From: UBA7957 sp965222695
Lineage (GTDB): Bacteria > Pseudomonadota > Gammaproteobacteria > Granulosicoccales > Granulosicoccaceae
Length of the DNA: 64,000 nt
NCBI GenBank assembly: GCA_965222695.1
Contig: OZ244967.1
Location: 1,736,001 to 1,800,000 of the forward strand
Direction: 5' to 3'
Part shown: positions 44,664-53,539 of the stretch, in pieces
How the letters are laid out: the number at the start of each line of letters is the position of its first letter
How positions within the stretch are numbered: the stretch's first letter is position 1
Notes under the pieces: generated by a model
The model's input: only the letters and a program-made list of their open reading frames with translations
The model's database searches: none
What the model was told of the DNA's origin: nothing
Program-made: the position numbers and the translations under genes

Positions 44664-46373
44664 ATGACACACATTCAACGAAGCGCCTATGCGGAAATGT
44701 ACGGTCCCACGGTGGGCGATAAAGTGCGGCTGGCGGATACAGAGCTTTTTATCGAGGTTGAAAAGGACTTTACTGTCTATGGCGACGAAGTGAAATTCGG
44801 CGGCGGAAAAGTCATACGCGACGGCATGGGTCAAAGCCAGCGATTAGCAGCAGAATCTGTCGACACGGTGATTACCAATGCCTTGGTCGTGGATTATTGG
44901 GGCGTGGTCAAAGCCGATATAGGCATCAAAAACGGCCGGATCGCGGGGATCGGCAAAGCCGGAAATCCGGATATTCAACCGGGCGTGAATATCGTAATCG
45001 GCCCGGGAACTGAGGCCATAGCGGGCGAAGGCCAGATTCTCACCGCGGGCGGCATAGATTCCCATATTCACTTTATTTGCCCCCAACAGGTGGAAGAAGC
45101 CCTGATGTCCGGCGTTACCACAATGCTGGGCGGCGGTACCGGACCGGCTACAGGCACTAATGCAACCACATGCACACCCGGCCCCTGGAACATTCACCGG
45201 ATGCTGCAGGCCTCTGAAGGTTTACCGATGAATCTCGGTTACCTTGGAAAAGGTAATGCCAGTCTGCCCGGTGCGCTGGAAGAGCAATTGGCCGCAGGCG
45301 CGATCGGATTGAAATTGCATGAAGATTGGGGTACCACACCGGCGGCGATAGATAATTGCCTGAACGTTGCTGATAATGCAGATGTTCAAGTCGCCATTCA
45401 TACCGATACCTTAAATGAGTCCGGATTTGTCGAGGACACACTTGCAGCCTTTAAGGGACGTACAATTCATACCTATCATACGGAAGGCGCCGGAGGCGGC
45501 CATGCACCGGATATTATAAAAGCCGCGGGCGAAGCCAATGTGCTGCCTTCTTCCACGAATCCGACGCGGCCCTATACGCAGAATACAGTCGACGAGCATT
45601 TGGATATGCTGATGGTCTGCCATCATCTCGACCCCAATATCGCCGAGGATGTGGCTTTTGCCGAATCCAGAATCCGCCGCGAAACCATCGCCGCGGAGGA
45701 TATATTTCACGATCTCGGTGCGTTTTCCATGATCGCTTCGGACTCACAGGCTATGGGCAGGGTTGGCGAAGTGATCTGCCGCACCTGGCAAACGGCACAC
45801 AAAATGAAAGTGCAGCGCGGGCATTTGCCGGCGGACGACGGCGTTTCGGTGGCGGATAACTTCCGGGCCCGGCGTTATATCGCCAAGTACACGATTAATC
45901 CGGCGCTGGCCCACGGTATATCGCATGAGGTCGGTTCGGTTGAGGTTGGTAAACTGGCCGATTTGGTGCTGTGGAAACCGGCCTTCTTCGGTGTAAAACC
46001 CAGCATTATCATTAAAGGCGGAATGATTGCCGCGGCGCCCATGGGAGATCCGAATGCCTCTATCCCGACTCCGCAACCGGTTCACTACCGGAATATGTTC
46101 GGCTCCCTGGGTAAGGCACGCTATGCGACATGCATGACATTTTTATCAAAAGCCGCCATTGAATCGGATATAGCCCGCCGGCTTGGGTTGCAGTCAATGA
46201 TAGGCGAGGTAAAGGCTTGTCGCTCGGTTAAAAAGTCCGACATGATACTGAACGATTATCAACCGGAAATTGATGTCGACCCTCAAACCTATGAAGTACG
46301 GGCCGACGGTGAATTGCTGAGCTGCGAGCCCGCTTTGGAACTGCCTATGGCTCAACGATATTTTTTGTTTTAG
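44664..46373 (+). CDS. ureC: Urease subunit alpha
   Basis: A 569-residue catalytic subunit. Nickel ligands and the bridge are intact: DSHIHF (two His), carbamylated Lys217 in LKLHEDWG, AIHTDTLNE, and YHTEGAGGGHAPD. C319 and H320 (MVCHHL) form the mobile flap. The start is ATG 44664 with AAGGAG 7 bases upstream; a GTG at 44658 is too close to that site. Residue numbers match the Klebsiella enzyme at key positions. An active enzyme is expected. Confidence 0.98.
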   Translation: MTHIQRSAYAEMYGPTVGDKVRLADTELFIEVEKDFTVYGDEVKFGGGKVIRDGMGQSQRLAAESVDTVITNALVVDYWGVVKADIGIKNGRIAGIGKAGNPDIQPGVNIVIGPGTEAIAGEGQILTAGGIDSHIHFICPQQVEEALMSGVTTMLGGGTGPATGTNATTCTPGPWNIHRMLQASEGLPMNLGYLGKGNASLPGALEEQLAAGAIGLKLHEDWGTTPAAIDNCLNVADNADVQVAIHTDTLNESGFVEDTLAAFKGRTIHTYHTEGAGGGHAPDIIKAAGEANVLPSSTNPTRPYTQNTVDEHLDMLMVCHHLDPNIAEDVAFAESRIRRETIAAEDIFHDLGAFSMIASDSQAMGRVGEVICRTWQTAHKMKVQRGHLPADDGVSVADNFRARRYIAKYTINPALAHGISHEVGSVEVGKLADLVLWKPAFFGVKPSIIIKGGMIAAAPMGDPNASIPTPQPVHYRNMFGSLGKARYATCMTFLSKAAIESDIARRLGLQSMIGEVKACRSVKKSDMILNDYQPEIDVDPQTYEVRADGELLSCEPALELPMAQRYFLF

Positions 46374-46375
46374 TC

Positions 46376-46843
46376 ATGCTTATCTTTACCGAAAAAACCG
46401 ATCCTGGCGAGCAGGCCGACGCCAGCGTCGCCCTCCCCCTGGAGTTACGGATAAAATCCAGGATGCGAATCACACTGGATGACGGACGGGATGCAGGCAT
46501 TGTCTTACCGCGCGGTGAATCTTTAAAGGACGGCGATCGTCTTATCAGTGAAAACGGGGAAATGCTGAGAATTTCGGCGGCGAAGGAGACCTTGTCCTGT
46601 GTTTATTGTGAGGATGCCTTGCTTTTTGCGCGAGCCTGTTACCATTTGGGCAACCGGCACGTGCCTCTGCAAATAACCTCAAATTGCCTGAGTTACCGGA
46701 ACGACCATGTGTTGGACGATATGTTGCGCGGACTTGGCTTAGCCGTGACGTTGGAATCACGGCCGTTCGAACCGGAATCCGGCGCCTACGGCAGCACAGC
46801 TCATGCACATCATGCTCATGGACATCACGATCATGAGCATTAG
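46376..46843 (+). CDS. ureE: Urease accessory nickel chaperone UreE
   Basis: A 155-residue UreE with a peptide-binding N domain, a metal-binding C domain (YHLGNRHVPLQI) and a histidine-rich tail (about ten His in the last 18 residues, AHAHHAHGHHDHEH). The His tail indicates strong nickel binding. The last codons overlap the start of ureF. It delivers nickel to UreG. Confidence 0.95.
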   Translation: MLIFTEKTDPGEQADASVALPLELRIKSRMRITLDDGRDAGIVLPRGESLKDGDRLISENGEMLRISAAKETLSCVYCEDALLFARACYHLGNRHVPLQITSNCLSYRNDHVLDDMLRGLGLAVTLESRPFEPESGAYGSTAHAHHAHGHHDHEH

Positions 46844-47534
46844 CTGTATTTCAAGTGATTCATTCGATTCACTGCCCACGATCCGCTTACTGCAATTAGT
46901 CAGCCCTTCCCTTCCCACCGGCAGTTTTACCTACTCTCAAGGCATAGAATGGGCGGTGGAAGCCGGTTGGGTCAGTAATGCCCGACAGTTGAAAGCCTGG
47001 TTGCAAGAACAGATTAAAAATAATCTTGCCCGGCTTGATCTGCCGATATTATCGCGGCTGCTGACGGCTTGCCTGGAAAAGGACGGCGACAGCCTGGTCT
47101 ACTGGACGAAGTTTTTGATTGCCTGCCGGGAAACCAGTGAATTGCGTCAGGAAGAATTGAATCGCGGCCGCGCCATGCTCGGTGTTATCAATTCACTCGG
47201 CCTGCTGGATGATGAACATTGGGCGAAAACGCTTTCTACCAGTCAGTTGTCGGGCTTTGCCTACGCCGCCAGCCGTTGGCATATTCCGAAATCTGCCTTG
47301 CTGCACGGCTACGCCTGGAGTTGGCTGGAAAATCTGACATTGGCCGGTGTAAAAATAATCCCACTGGGTCAGTCCGACGGACAAAAAATCCTCAGCGATT
47401 TGAGTCCGCAATTAAACCATGCCGTGCAGATCGCGGATAACCTGGCCGATGACGCAATCGGCGCCGGCAGCCCGGCACTGGCCATCGCCAGCAGCCGGCA
47501 TCAATTTCAATACACACGTTTATTCAGATCCTGA
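46833..47534 (+). CDS. ureF: Urease accessory protein UreF
   Basis: A 233-residue UreF. LLQLVSPSLPTGSFTYSQGIEWAVEAGWV is the family signature, visible in parts as SPSLPTGSFTYSQG and EWAVEAGWV. It has the all-helical pattern and the conserved RWDD-like ending HQFQYTRLFRS. I take ATG 46833, which overlaps the ureE stop by 11 bases; earlier in-frame ATGs lie within the His-tail coding stretch. It acts in the UreDFG complex. Confidence 0.93.
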   Translation: MSISCISSDSFDSLPTIRLLQLVSPSLPTGSFTYSQGIEWAVEAGWVSNARQLKAWLQEQIKNNLARLDLPILSRLLTACLEKDGDSLVYWTKFLIACRETSELRQEELNRGRAMLGVINSLGLLDDEHWAKTLSTSQLSGFAYAASRWHIPKSALLHGYAWSWLENLTLAGVKIIPLGQSDGQKILSDLSPQLNHAVQIADNLADDAIGAGSPALAIASSRHQFQYTRLFRS

Positions 47535-47550
47535 ATGCGGAGAAAAGAAT

Positions 47551-48162
47551 ATGAAACTCAATCCATTACGCGTCGGTGTCGGCGGGCCAGTAGGATCCGG
47601 TAAAACCGCGCTTCTCGACGCGCTTTGTAAAACTATGCGTGATCACTATCAATTAGCCGTGGTCACCAATGATATTTATACCCGGGAAGACGCTGAATTT
47701 TTAACCCGCAGTGAAGCACTGGAACCCGAGCGAATTGTCGGTGTGGAAACCGGAGGTTGCCCGCATACGGCGATTCGGGAAGATGCATCGATGAATCTGG
47801 CGGCAGTTGAAGATCTGCAAAATCAATTTCCCGATCTTGATGTGATCTTTATCGAAAGCGGCGGCGATAACCTTTCCGCCACCTTTAGTCCCGAACTGGC
47901 GGATCTCACCATTTACGTAATAGATGTCGCGGAAGGCGAGAAAATTCCACGCAAGGGCGGACCCGGCATCACACGTTCGGATTTATTGGTGATCAATAAG
48001 ATCGATCTTGCGCCATATGTGGGCGCATCACTGGAAGTGATGGATTCCGATACCCGGCGCATGCGTCCTGAGAAACCCTATGTATTTACCAATTTGCGCA
48101 AACAGCAAGGATTAAGCGATATTGTCGGATTTATTGAACAGCAAGGCATGCTTGAAAAGTAA
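47551..48162 (+). CDS. ureG: Urease accessory GTPase UreG
   Basis: A 203-residue SIMIBI GTPase: P-loop GPVGSGKT near residues 12-19, VTNDIYTREDAEFL, the CPH motif (GGCPHTAIRED) that binds nickel, ESGGDNLSATFSPEL and the NKIDLAP base-recognition site. ATG 47551 has GGAGAAA upstream; the frame is open earlier but inside ureF. It is the last gene of the urea operon; no terminator is obvious before the convergent DUF4422 gene. Confidence 0.96.
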   Translation: MKLNPLRVGVGGPVGSGKTALLDALCKTMRDHYQLAVVTNDIYTREDAEFLTRSEALEPERIVGVETGGCPHTAIREDASMNLAAVEDLQNQFPDLDVIFIESGGDNLSATFSPELADLTIYVIDVAEGEKIPRKGGPGITRSDLLVINKIDLAPYVGASLEVMDSDTRRMRPEKPYVFTNLRKQQGLSDIVGFIEQQGMLEK

Positions 48163-48207
48163 ACGCAAATTAGTGGTTTAGAAATTGCGGGGATTCATCG
48201 ATTTACC

Positions 48208-49041
48208 TCAACGTCGTTGATGCCGCTCCGTGCCTTGCTCTATGGCCTGGGTCATGCACCAGTCAATCTCGGCGACTTGCAGCCCTTCATTCCATATCCA
48301 AAAATTGAACAATCGCTCGGATAAAAAGGCAAATACGCGTTTTTGGTAGGGATCATCGGGCAATTGAAGCGTATTCTCCAATTCAAACAAAAGCGGAAAT
48401 AAAAATCGGCAATAATTATCGAATAGGTCCCAGGAGGTGACAAACAGGTTGTTCCAGTACGCTTTGTCGTGTTGAGTCAAGAATGTGTAAACCCGCCTGG
48501 CCAGCAAATGATCTTTTTTCGAGATCAGTGCAAGTAATTCAAAGATCGGCCAAGGGGGGTGCGCCTTGACGTATTGTCCGAGAAACCCCGATTCCGGCAA
48601 GGGATTGGATCGCGGTAATACAATATCCGATCGATCGAGTAAATCGGTTACTGCCTGTCCATAGAAGCTGCCCGCATCCCCTAACGCTGTGAACAGATCA
48701 GACTCCTGAATCCTGAAGCCGGATGCATAATTGCTCATCCCCTTTATGGAGTCCGGATGATAGGGTTTTTCCAGACAGTCGATAATTTTCTGCTGCAAAA
48801 ACGGCGGCATTAAAAACCGCCGGTAATGACAAAATCCAACCACATCGCTGGGGCGATTCATCCAGATATAGTAAAAGGCTGTATTTTCGGACCAGGTGCG
48901 GTTTTTATCGGCGATATGATTATGTTTATTATCCCGCAAGGGAAAGAGATCATCGGGATTATCCCCGACCTGTATAGGCGTAAGCGAAGAGTTTTCCGGG
49001 AGAGAGAGCGCTTTGTGAGTGACGCAGTAAATATTTATCAT
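48208..49041 (-). CDS. DUF4422 domain protein
   Basis: A 277-residue protein of the DUF4422 family, whose members are found among capsule and exopolysaccharide glycosyltransferase genes. Visible family features are NIYCVTHKA at the N terminus, DNKHNHIADKNRTWSENTAFYYIW and GFCHYRRF, and a later FVTSWDLFDNYCRFLF stretch. There is no signal peptide or TM helix. It is convergent with ureG and isolated from other surface-polysaccharide genes here, so its role is unclear. It is probably an independently transcribed gene. Confidence 0.75.
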   Translation of the reverse strand: MINIYCVTHKALSLPENSSLTPIQVGDNPDDLFPLRDNKHNHIADKNRTWSENTAFYYIWMNRPSDVVGFCHYRRFLMPPFLQQKIIDCLEKPYHPDSIKGMSNYASGFRIQESDLFTALGDAGSFYGQAVTDLLDRSDIVLPRSNPLPESGFLGQYVKAHPPWPIFELLALISKKDHLLARRVYTFLTQHDKAYWNNLFVTSWDLFDNYCRFLFPLLFELENTLQLPDDPYQKRVFAFLSERLFNFWIWNEGLQVAEIDWCMTQAIEQGTERHQRR

Positions 49042-49122
49042 AAGTTGAAACTATGGGTATTCTGGAATTAGCTAGCAGAAAAGACACCAATCGCGGCTAA
49101 TCGGTCCGATACAGCGGCCATG

Positions 49123-49142
49123 ATATTACTTGGGTGTAATAT
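49123..49142. promoter_or_regulatory. Inverted repeat ATATTAC-N6-GTAATAT
   Basis: A perfect 7-bp inverted repeat with a 6-base spacer, about 88 bp upstream of the glutamate-synthase-like gene and in the divergent gap with the DUF4422 gene. It is a candidate operator; no regulator is assigned. Confidence 0.35.
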
Positions 49143-49229
49143 TTACCTCCGCTTAATAAAAGGTAGATTCTGTTTTGCTTTGAACACCGGAACCGGTTTT
49201 ACGACATCGACACTCTGAGGGGAGGAGTG

Positions 49230-50840
49230 ATGACCGCACGTCAAATGTTCATGATTGCACTGATAGCATTGCCGCTATCAATATTTATCATAGGCTCATT
49301 CTGGTCAACAATCTATTGGCTTTTCATATTGATCCTGCCCATTTTGGGCTTGGGCCTTGTCGATATGCTGCAAAGCAATCATTCCATTAAACGCTTGTAT
49401 CCTGTCGTGGGGCGCTTTCGCTATATGTTCGAGTCTGTGCGCCCGGAAATACAACAGTATTTTGTCGAGTCGGATATCAGCGGCAGGCCCGCTCCGCGTG
49501 AATTCAGGTCCTTGATTTATCAGCGGGCAAAAAATGCCCGCGATACACGCCCCTTCGGTACGATCTTCGATGTCAATCGCTCAGGCTATGAATGGGTTAA
49601 TCACTCATTGCAACCCAAAGATCCCGGTGATCATCATCCGCGAATCAGTTTCGGGGATCTTCAATGCACCAAACCCTATTCTGCTTCCCCGCTCAATATT
49701 TCGGCAATGAGTTACGGTTCGCTCAGTAAAAACGCCATACTGGCCTTGAACAAAGGTGCGAAACTCGGTGAATTTGCGCATAACACCGGCGAAGGAGGTC
49801 TCAGTCCCTACCATCTTGAATATGGTGGTGATATCGTCTGGCAGATCGGGACGGGTTATTTTGGCTGCCGGAACGAGAGCGGCGGATTTGATGCCGGCTT
49901 ATTCCGGGAAAAGGCCCGCCTCGACGCGGTCAAAATGATTGAGATCAAACTCTCGCAGGGAGCGAAACCGGGGCATGGAGGTATACTTCCCGCCGCCAAA
50001 GTCACTGAGGAGATTGCCGGAATTCGTCACGTACCGGTCGGCAAAGATGTAATCTCGCCACCCGCACACAGTGCATTTTCCACACCTAAGGAATTATTGA
50101 GTTTTATCTCTGATCTGCGCGAATTATCCGGCGGGAAGCCTGTCGGTTTCAAACTCTGCATTGGCCGCAAGGATGAGTTTCTGGCCATTTGTAAAGCCAT
50201 GCTGGAAACCGGCAAGACGCCGGATTTTATAACGGTTGACGGTGGTGAAGGCGGAACCGGCGCCGCACCCACGGAAATGACAAATTCGGTAGGCACTCCC
50301 TTACGCGACGCGCTGATTTTCGTCAACAGCGCTTTGCTGGGAACCGGTCTGCGCGATCGGGTGCGTATCATCGCGTCGGGTAAGATGTTTTCCGCCTTCC
50401 ATATTCTTAGAGCCATGGCTTTGGGAGCCGATACGGTGAATTCAGCCCGGGGCATGATGTTCGCGCTCGGCTGTATCCAGTCACGTAGTTGCAATACGGA
50501 CCTGTGTCCTACCGGCATAGCGACTCAAAACCCTGCCCGGATAAAAGCATTAGTCGTCGATAACAAAGCCGAGCGGGTCGCTAATTTTCACAATGAGACG
50601 GTTAAAAATCTGGTCGAGTTGGTCGGTGCCGCGGGATTAGAAGGCCTCGAACAACTGGAGCCCAGGCATATCAACCGCCGGGTCGAGGGCACGGTTGTAA
50701 GAACCTACGCCCAACTCTATCCCGGAATTACCGCAGATTGCTTACTCCAGGATAAAACCGTACCGGAAGAGTGGCGTGAGGATTGGCAGGCAGCCACCGC
50801 GAATCAATGGGGAGGTCCGCCACCGGCGACTGCGCCGTAG
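49230..50840 (+). CDS. FMN-binding glutamate-synthase-like protein, membrane anchored
   Basis: A 536-residue protein with one or two N-terminal TM helices (about 5-45) and a GltB central/FMN domain. SAMSYGSLSKNAILALNKGAK, PGHGGILPAAKVTEEIA and VDGGEGGTGAAPTEM form the flavin-binding barrel, given here as separate parts. The 3Fe-4S ligands are C415, C421 and C426 (CIQSRSCNTDLC). There is no glutaminase domain and no FMN-reductase partner, so it is not a full GOGAT. Such stand-alone proteins are of uncertain function. ATG 49230 is preceded by GGGGAGG. The stop codon lies inside a REPIN-like repeat. Confidence 0.85.
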   Translation: MTARQMFMIALIALPLSIFIIGSFWSTIYWLFILILPILGLGLVDMLQSNHSIKRLYPVVGRFRYMFESVRPEIQQYFVESDISGRPAPREFRSLIYQRAKNARDTRPFGTIFDVNRSGYEWVNHSLQPKDPGDHHPRISFGDLQCTKPYSASPLNISAMSYGSLSKNAILALNKGAKLGEFAHNTGEGGLSPYHLEYGGDIVWQIGTGYFGCRNESGGFDAGLFREKARLDAVKMIEIKLSQGAKPGHGGILPAAKVTEEIAGIRHVPVGKDVISPPAHSAFSTPKELLSFISDLRELSGGKPVGFKLCIGRKDEFLAICKAMLETGKTPDFITVDGGEGGTGAAPTEMTNSVGTPLRDALIFVNSALLGTGLRDRVRIIASGKMFSAFHILRAMALGADTVNSARGMMFALGCIQSRSCNTDLCPTGIATQNPARIKALVVDNKAERVANFHNETVKNLVELVGAAGLEGLEQLEPRHINRRVEGTVVRTYAQLYPGITADCLLQDKTVPEEWREDWQAATANQWGGPPPATAP

Positions 50841-50915
50841 GAGCTTGCCCCGCAAGCGATGCATTCGCGGTGTATCGCCCAACACCCTTAATCGCGAGGA
50901 GGCCTCGCTCCTGCG
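50836..50915. repeat. REPIN-like pair of inverted REP sequences
   Basis: CGTAGGAGCTTGCCCCGCAAG (50836 on; ends CGA at 50859) and the opposite copy 50892-50915 (TCGCGAGGAGG...CTCCTGCG) are inverted REP-type units separated by 32 bases. The GTAGGAGC...CGA pattern is like Pseudomonas REP sequences. The left copy includes the stop codon of the upstream gene. Confidence 0.7.
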
Positions 50916-50947
50916 CATCGGCCTATTAACCGGGAATTTTATACAAA

Positions 50948-51496
50948 TCACATAAACAAGGTGGGCAGCGCCCGTTTTAAGGTCGCAACGACTTTCGGCG
51001 CTTCAACATCCATCACATAATCCGGAATCCATTTATTGTCTTTTTGCCCCATTTGCCGTTTGACGAATTCGCCGAACAGGCGGCGCATACTAAAGCTCGG
51101 GCCCTCATCCCTGGAGAAACTGCAGTTCGCATATTCGTTGGCACGTTCATTCATTCGTTCGATAAACGCTGTTTTATAATCGCCTTCTCCGGATACATCC
51201 CGTCGATTATCATCCATCATACCCGCGAGGTTAAGCGCAAAGGCGGTAATGAATTCAGCACGCTGATCCTGTTCGAATTTTTCGTATACAAGCCTGTCGA
51301 CTATGGCCACCATAAAAAACATGACTTCAGTAATCACATCCAACCGTTGCGATTGCGATTGTGTTTCAAAACCTTCGTTTTCAAGATTCAGTACAAGCTC
51401 ACTGGCGATTTTCCAGCCAGTAAACGCCAGCGCACCGGCAATTTCTTCAGGGCTGCGGACTTTGCTTTTCTTATTCCACTTCGCTTTTACTCTCAT
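50948..51496 (-). CDS. Unrecognised 182-residue protein
   Basis: No family recognised. The protein is mainly helical and soluble, with a basic N terminus (MRVKAKWNKKSKVR), a middle helix pattern with FFMVAIVDRLVYEKFEQDQR and DDNRRDVSGEGDYKTAF, and a C-terminal VEAPKVVATLKRALPTLFM. No signal, TM segment or cysteine cluster was seen. It is convergent with the glutamate-synthase-like gene and divergent from the 360-residue unknown at 51657. It looks like a real conserved gene by codon use and length. Confidence 0.7.
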   Translation of the reverse strand: MRVKAKWNKKSKVRSPEEIAGALAFTGWKIASELVLNLENEGFETQSQSQRLDVITEVMFFMVAIVDRLVYEKFEQDQRAEFITAFALNLAGMMDDNRRDVSGEGDYKTAFIERMNERANEYANCSFSRDEGPSFSMRRLFGEFVKRQMGQKDNKWIPDYVMDVEAPKVVATLKRALPTLFM

Positions 51497-51656
51497 TCAA
51501 TTAAACCTGCAAAAATGTTGTCTGGTGGTCCGTCTGCCTTAAAACTCAGGATCAGAGGCCCTCGTCACCGTTCTCATTAGTATATTCAAATTGGCGGGCT
51601 ACAGACCAAGTGAACAAGATGTTACATTCAAATAGTATTATCTGCATGTTGAGTCT

Positions 51657-52739
51657 ATGAATATTTCAGAGAAATCAGTTCCGGATCTATTGGATTCATT
51701 CTTATACGAAGCGGTCAATCACAATTGCGCCATCGCGGATGCCGCCGGCGCCAGAGAATTTACTTTGTGCGTCTATTTAATGAAGATGCGCGAGTACTAT
51801 CGTTGGCAGCAGGCTATTCCTTTTGATTCAGTGCTGGACAATGAAGCACTGGGCCGGTGGATCCGCCGACAGGAGACGTTCTGGGAAACCCTGGAACATG
51901 GTGAACTCAGGCCAATTCCATTGGACGGCAAGCAATACAATGCCTTCGATACGGACATGATCAATCTTCATTTGGTGAAGAAAAATCTGGTGTACAGCGC
52001 AGGAATCGGGCAAAAGGGAAAAATGCATTTCCTCCTTGCGAAGTTAGACGAAATCACGCGCCGAAAGCGATTTCAGATTATGATTTGCGGAGAGGAATAT
52101 GCGCGCGATCTGGTATCCCCGGTGGCTATGACACTGAATCAAACCGTATATTTACGCAAGGAAGCTTTGCAGCGCCTGCTGTGGGAAAAAATTCAGGAGC
52201 ATTCCTGGCACGGCTCTAAAACCGCTTTTACCCGCAGCCTCACCGGTTGGGATTTCACGTCTTGCCCGACGGTTGCTTTACAGGAAGCCGCAGATTGTTT
52301 TCTGACGGTATTTATCGACCATGAAATCGGTGAAGTGATGGCCGGCCAACATCTCGGGGTGGACTGGGAAGAGATGATATCCTTGCACCTGGACACCAAG
52401 CTTGAACTGCAACTACGCGCCATGCGTGATTATTTAGCCGATCACCTATCCACGCTTCCGCAGTTATTGGCCGAAAAGGATTCGAGGAAAATCCATTTTT
52501 ACTTTGCCATGTTAACACCCTTGAGAAAATCCATGTTCCCGAAACTTCTGTCGGCCTATGACCAATGGTGCCTTTCTCCAGAATCTGAGACCCTGGAACA
52601 GCTTGTACAGGATAAGGTTACGGCCTGGCTTGTTGCATGCGAAAGCCTGCTCGCCGCGCACAAATCCGACAAGACTGCGGATCGGCAACTTATCAATGGT
52701 ATTGTGGAGTCTCAGCTTGAATCCATCAATCGATGCTAG
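51657..52739 (+). CDS. Unrecognised 360-residue soluble protein
   Basis: A 360-residue protein with no family I can name with certainty; it recalls Sfum_1244-type proteins found near sulfur-metabolism genes, from memory only. It is predicted soluble and mostly helical. YRWQQAIPFDSVLDNEALGRWI, FIDHEIGEVMAG and the acidic DTDMINLHL are prominent segments. HEIGE near residue 224 could be metal-binding. No signal peptide. It is the last + gene before the - strand sulfur-associated unit, with a stable hairpin between them. Function unknown. Confidence 0.68.
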   Translation: MNISEKSVPDLLDSFLYEAVNHNCAIADAAGAREFTLCVYLMKMREYYRWQQAIPFDSVLDNEALGRWIRRQETFWETLEHGELRPIPLDGKQYNAFDTDMINLHLVKKNLVYSAGIGQKGKMHFLLAKLDEITRRKRFQIMICGEEYARDLVSPVAMTLNQTVYLRKEALQRLLWEKIQEHSWHGSKTAFTRSLTGWDFTSCPTVALQEAADCFLTVFIDHEIGEVMAGQHLGVDWEEMISLHLDTKLELQLRAMRDYLADHLSTLPQLLAEKDSRKIHFYFAMLTPLRKSMFPKLLSAYDQWCLSPESETLEQLVQDKVTAWLVACESLLAAHKSDKTADRQLINGIVESQLESINRC

Positions 52740-52764
52740 CAGCCCATGAACCACACTGTTCGAA

Positions 52765-52795
52765 TGTGGTCGGATGTTTAAACTCTCCGACCACA
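52765..52795. terminator. Hairpin between convergent genes
   Basis: TGTGGTCGGA (52765-52774) pairs perfectly with TCCGACCACA (52786-52795) around an 11-base loop, between the 360-residue gene and the convergent 67-residue gene. It probably ends transcription from both sides, although no long T-run follows. Confidence 0.5.
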
Positions 52796-52817
52796 ACCAA
52801 ACCTGATTTCCAGTTTT

Positions 52818-53021
52818 TTATCGATGCGATCCTTTCTCTGCATGAGCCATTTCCAAAAGTTTCATGGCTTCCTTGTTGTATTCCTCTTTGTAGCCTTCGA
52901 GCTCGTGGCCGGATGAAGGCGTATAGTAGTCTTTGGGATCCAACCCGTTTTGGTTTTCATAGGCAATGAATTTTTTCTGCATTTCGATCAGTTTTTTAGC
53001 AATGGTCACTCTATCCGACAT
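52818..53021 (-). CDS. Small charged protein next to rspA
   Basis: A 67-residue, highly charged helical protein (KKLIEMQKKFIAYENQNG, SSGHELEGYKEEYNKEAMKLLEMAH). AGGAG lies before the ATG and codon use is normal, so the gene is likely real. No family is known to me. It is 90 bp downstream of the RspA-like gene on the same strand and may be co-transcribed with it. A sulfur-related role is suggested only by position. Confidence 0.6.
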   Translation of the reverse strand: MSDRVTIAKKLIEMQKKFIAYENQNGLDPKDYYTPSSGHELEGYKEEYNKEAMKLLEMAHAEKGSHR

Positions 53022-53111
53022 GCCCTGTATCTCCTGTAAAAATAAAAGAATCAGTATTACAACCTTGAGCGGCGGTCAATGCGCACTCAACGTGTATTGG
53101 ATTATCAAAAA

Positions 53112-53450
53112 TCAGTATCCGCCTTTTCGCCGACTCTCGGGCAATCCGCCGATGCGCCCGGCCTGCTTGCTGGGATCCCCGGGAAACAAGCTATAGAGAT
53201 CCTTCGCGGAAATTTTTTCACCCCATCTGGCGCCCAGCGCTTTTACCATACTCCGGGTGTTGGGCTGGTTGCCTCCGTTGTTGATAAATTCTTCCCGCAA
53301 GTAGTTAATCACGTCCCAATGCTTATCGGACAATTCAATTTTTTCGTCAGCGGCAATGACCAGAGCGACTTCTTTATTCCAGTCTTCCAAAGACTCCAGG
53401 AAACCGCTAGGCGTTGTCGCAACGTCTTTTCCGTTTGCAGTAATGGTCAT
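53112..53450 (-). CDS. RspA-like DsrC/TusE homologue without cysteines
   Basis: A 112-residue DsrC/TusE-family protein: FLESLEDWNKEVALVIA, LSDKHWDVINYLREEF, and LYSLFPGDPSKQAGRIGGLP align with DsrC. Both C-terminal cysteines that carry sulfur in DsrC are absent; GLPESRRKGGY ends the protein and there is no Cys anywhere. Cys-less members have been called RspA, thought to regulate. The authentic DsrC is encoded at 59461-59793. It lies beside an orphan cas6-like gene and upstream of the 67-residue gene. A sulfur-trafficking catalytic role is ruled out by the missing Cys; regulation or binding is inferred. Confidence 0.88.
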   Translation of the reverse strand: MTITANGKDVATTPSGFLESLEDWNKEVALVIAADEKIELSDKHWDVINYLREEFINNGGNQPNTRSMVKALGARWGEKISAKDLYSLFPGDPSKQAGRIGGLPESRRKGGY

Positions 53451-53539
53451 GGTGAATGATCTCCAATAAATTGCAAATTATTGTGGAATTGACCTTTTTC
53501 CCAGTAACCTAAAGATCAAATCAAAATCTGTAACATTAT

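Noticed and set aside
49230..50840. Complete glutamate synthase (GOGAT) large subunit
   Set aside because: Only the FMN and 3Fe-4S part is present at about one third of the size, with no glutaminase domain.
53112..53450. Second functional dsrC
   Set aside because: No cysteine in the protein, so sulfur transfer is impossible by the known mechanism.
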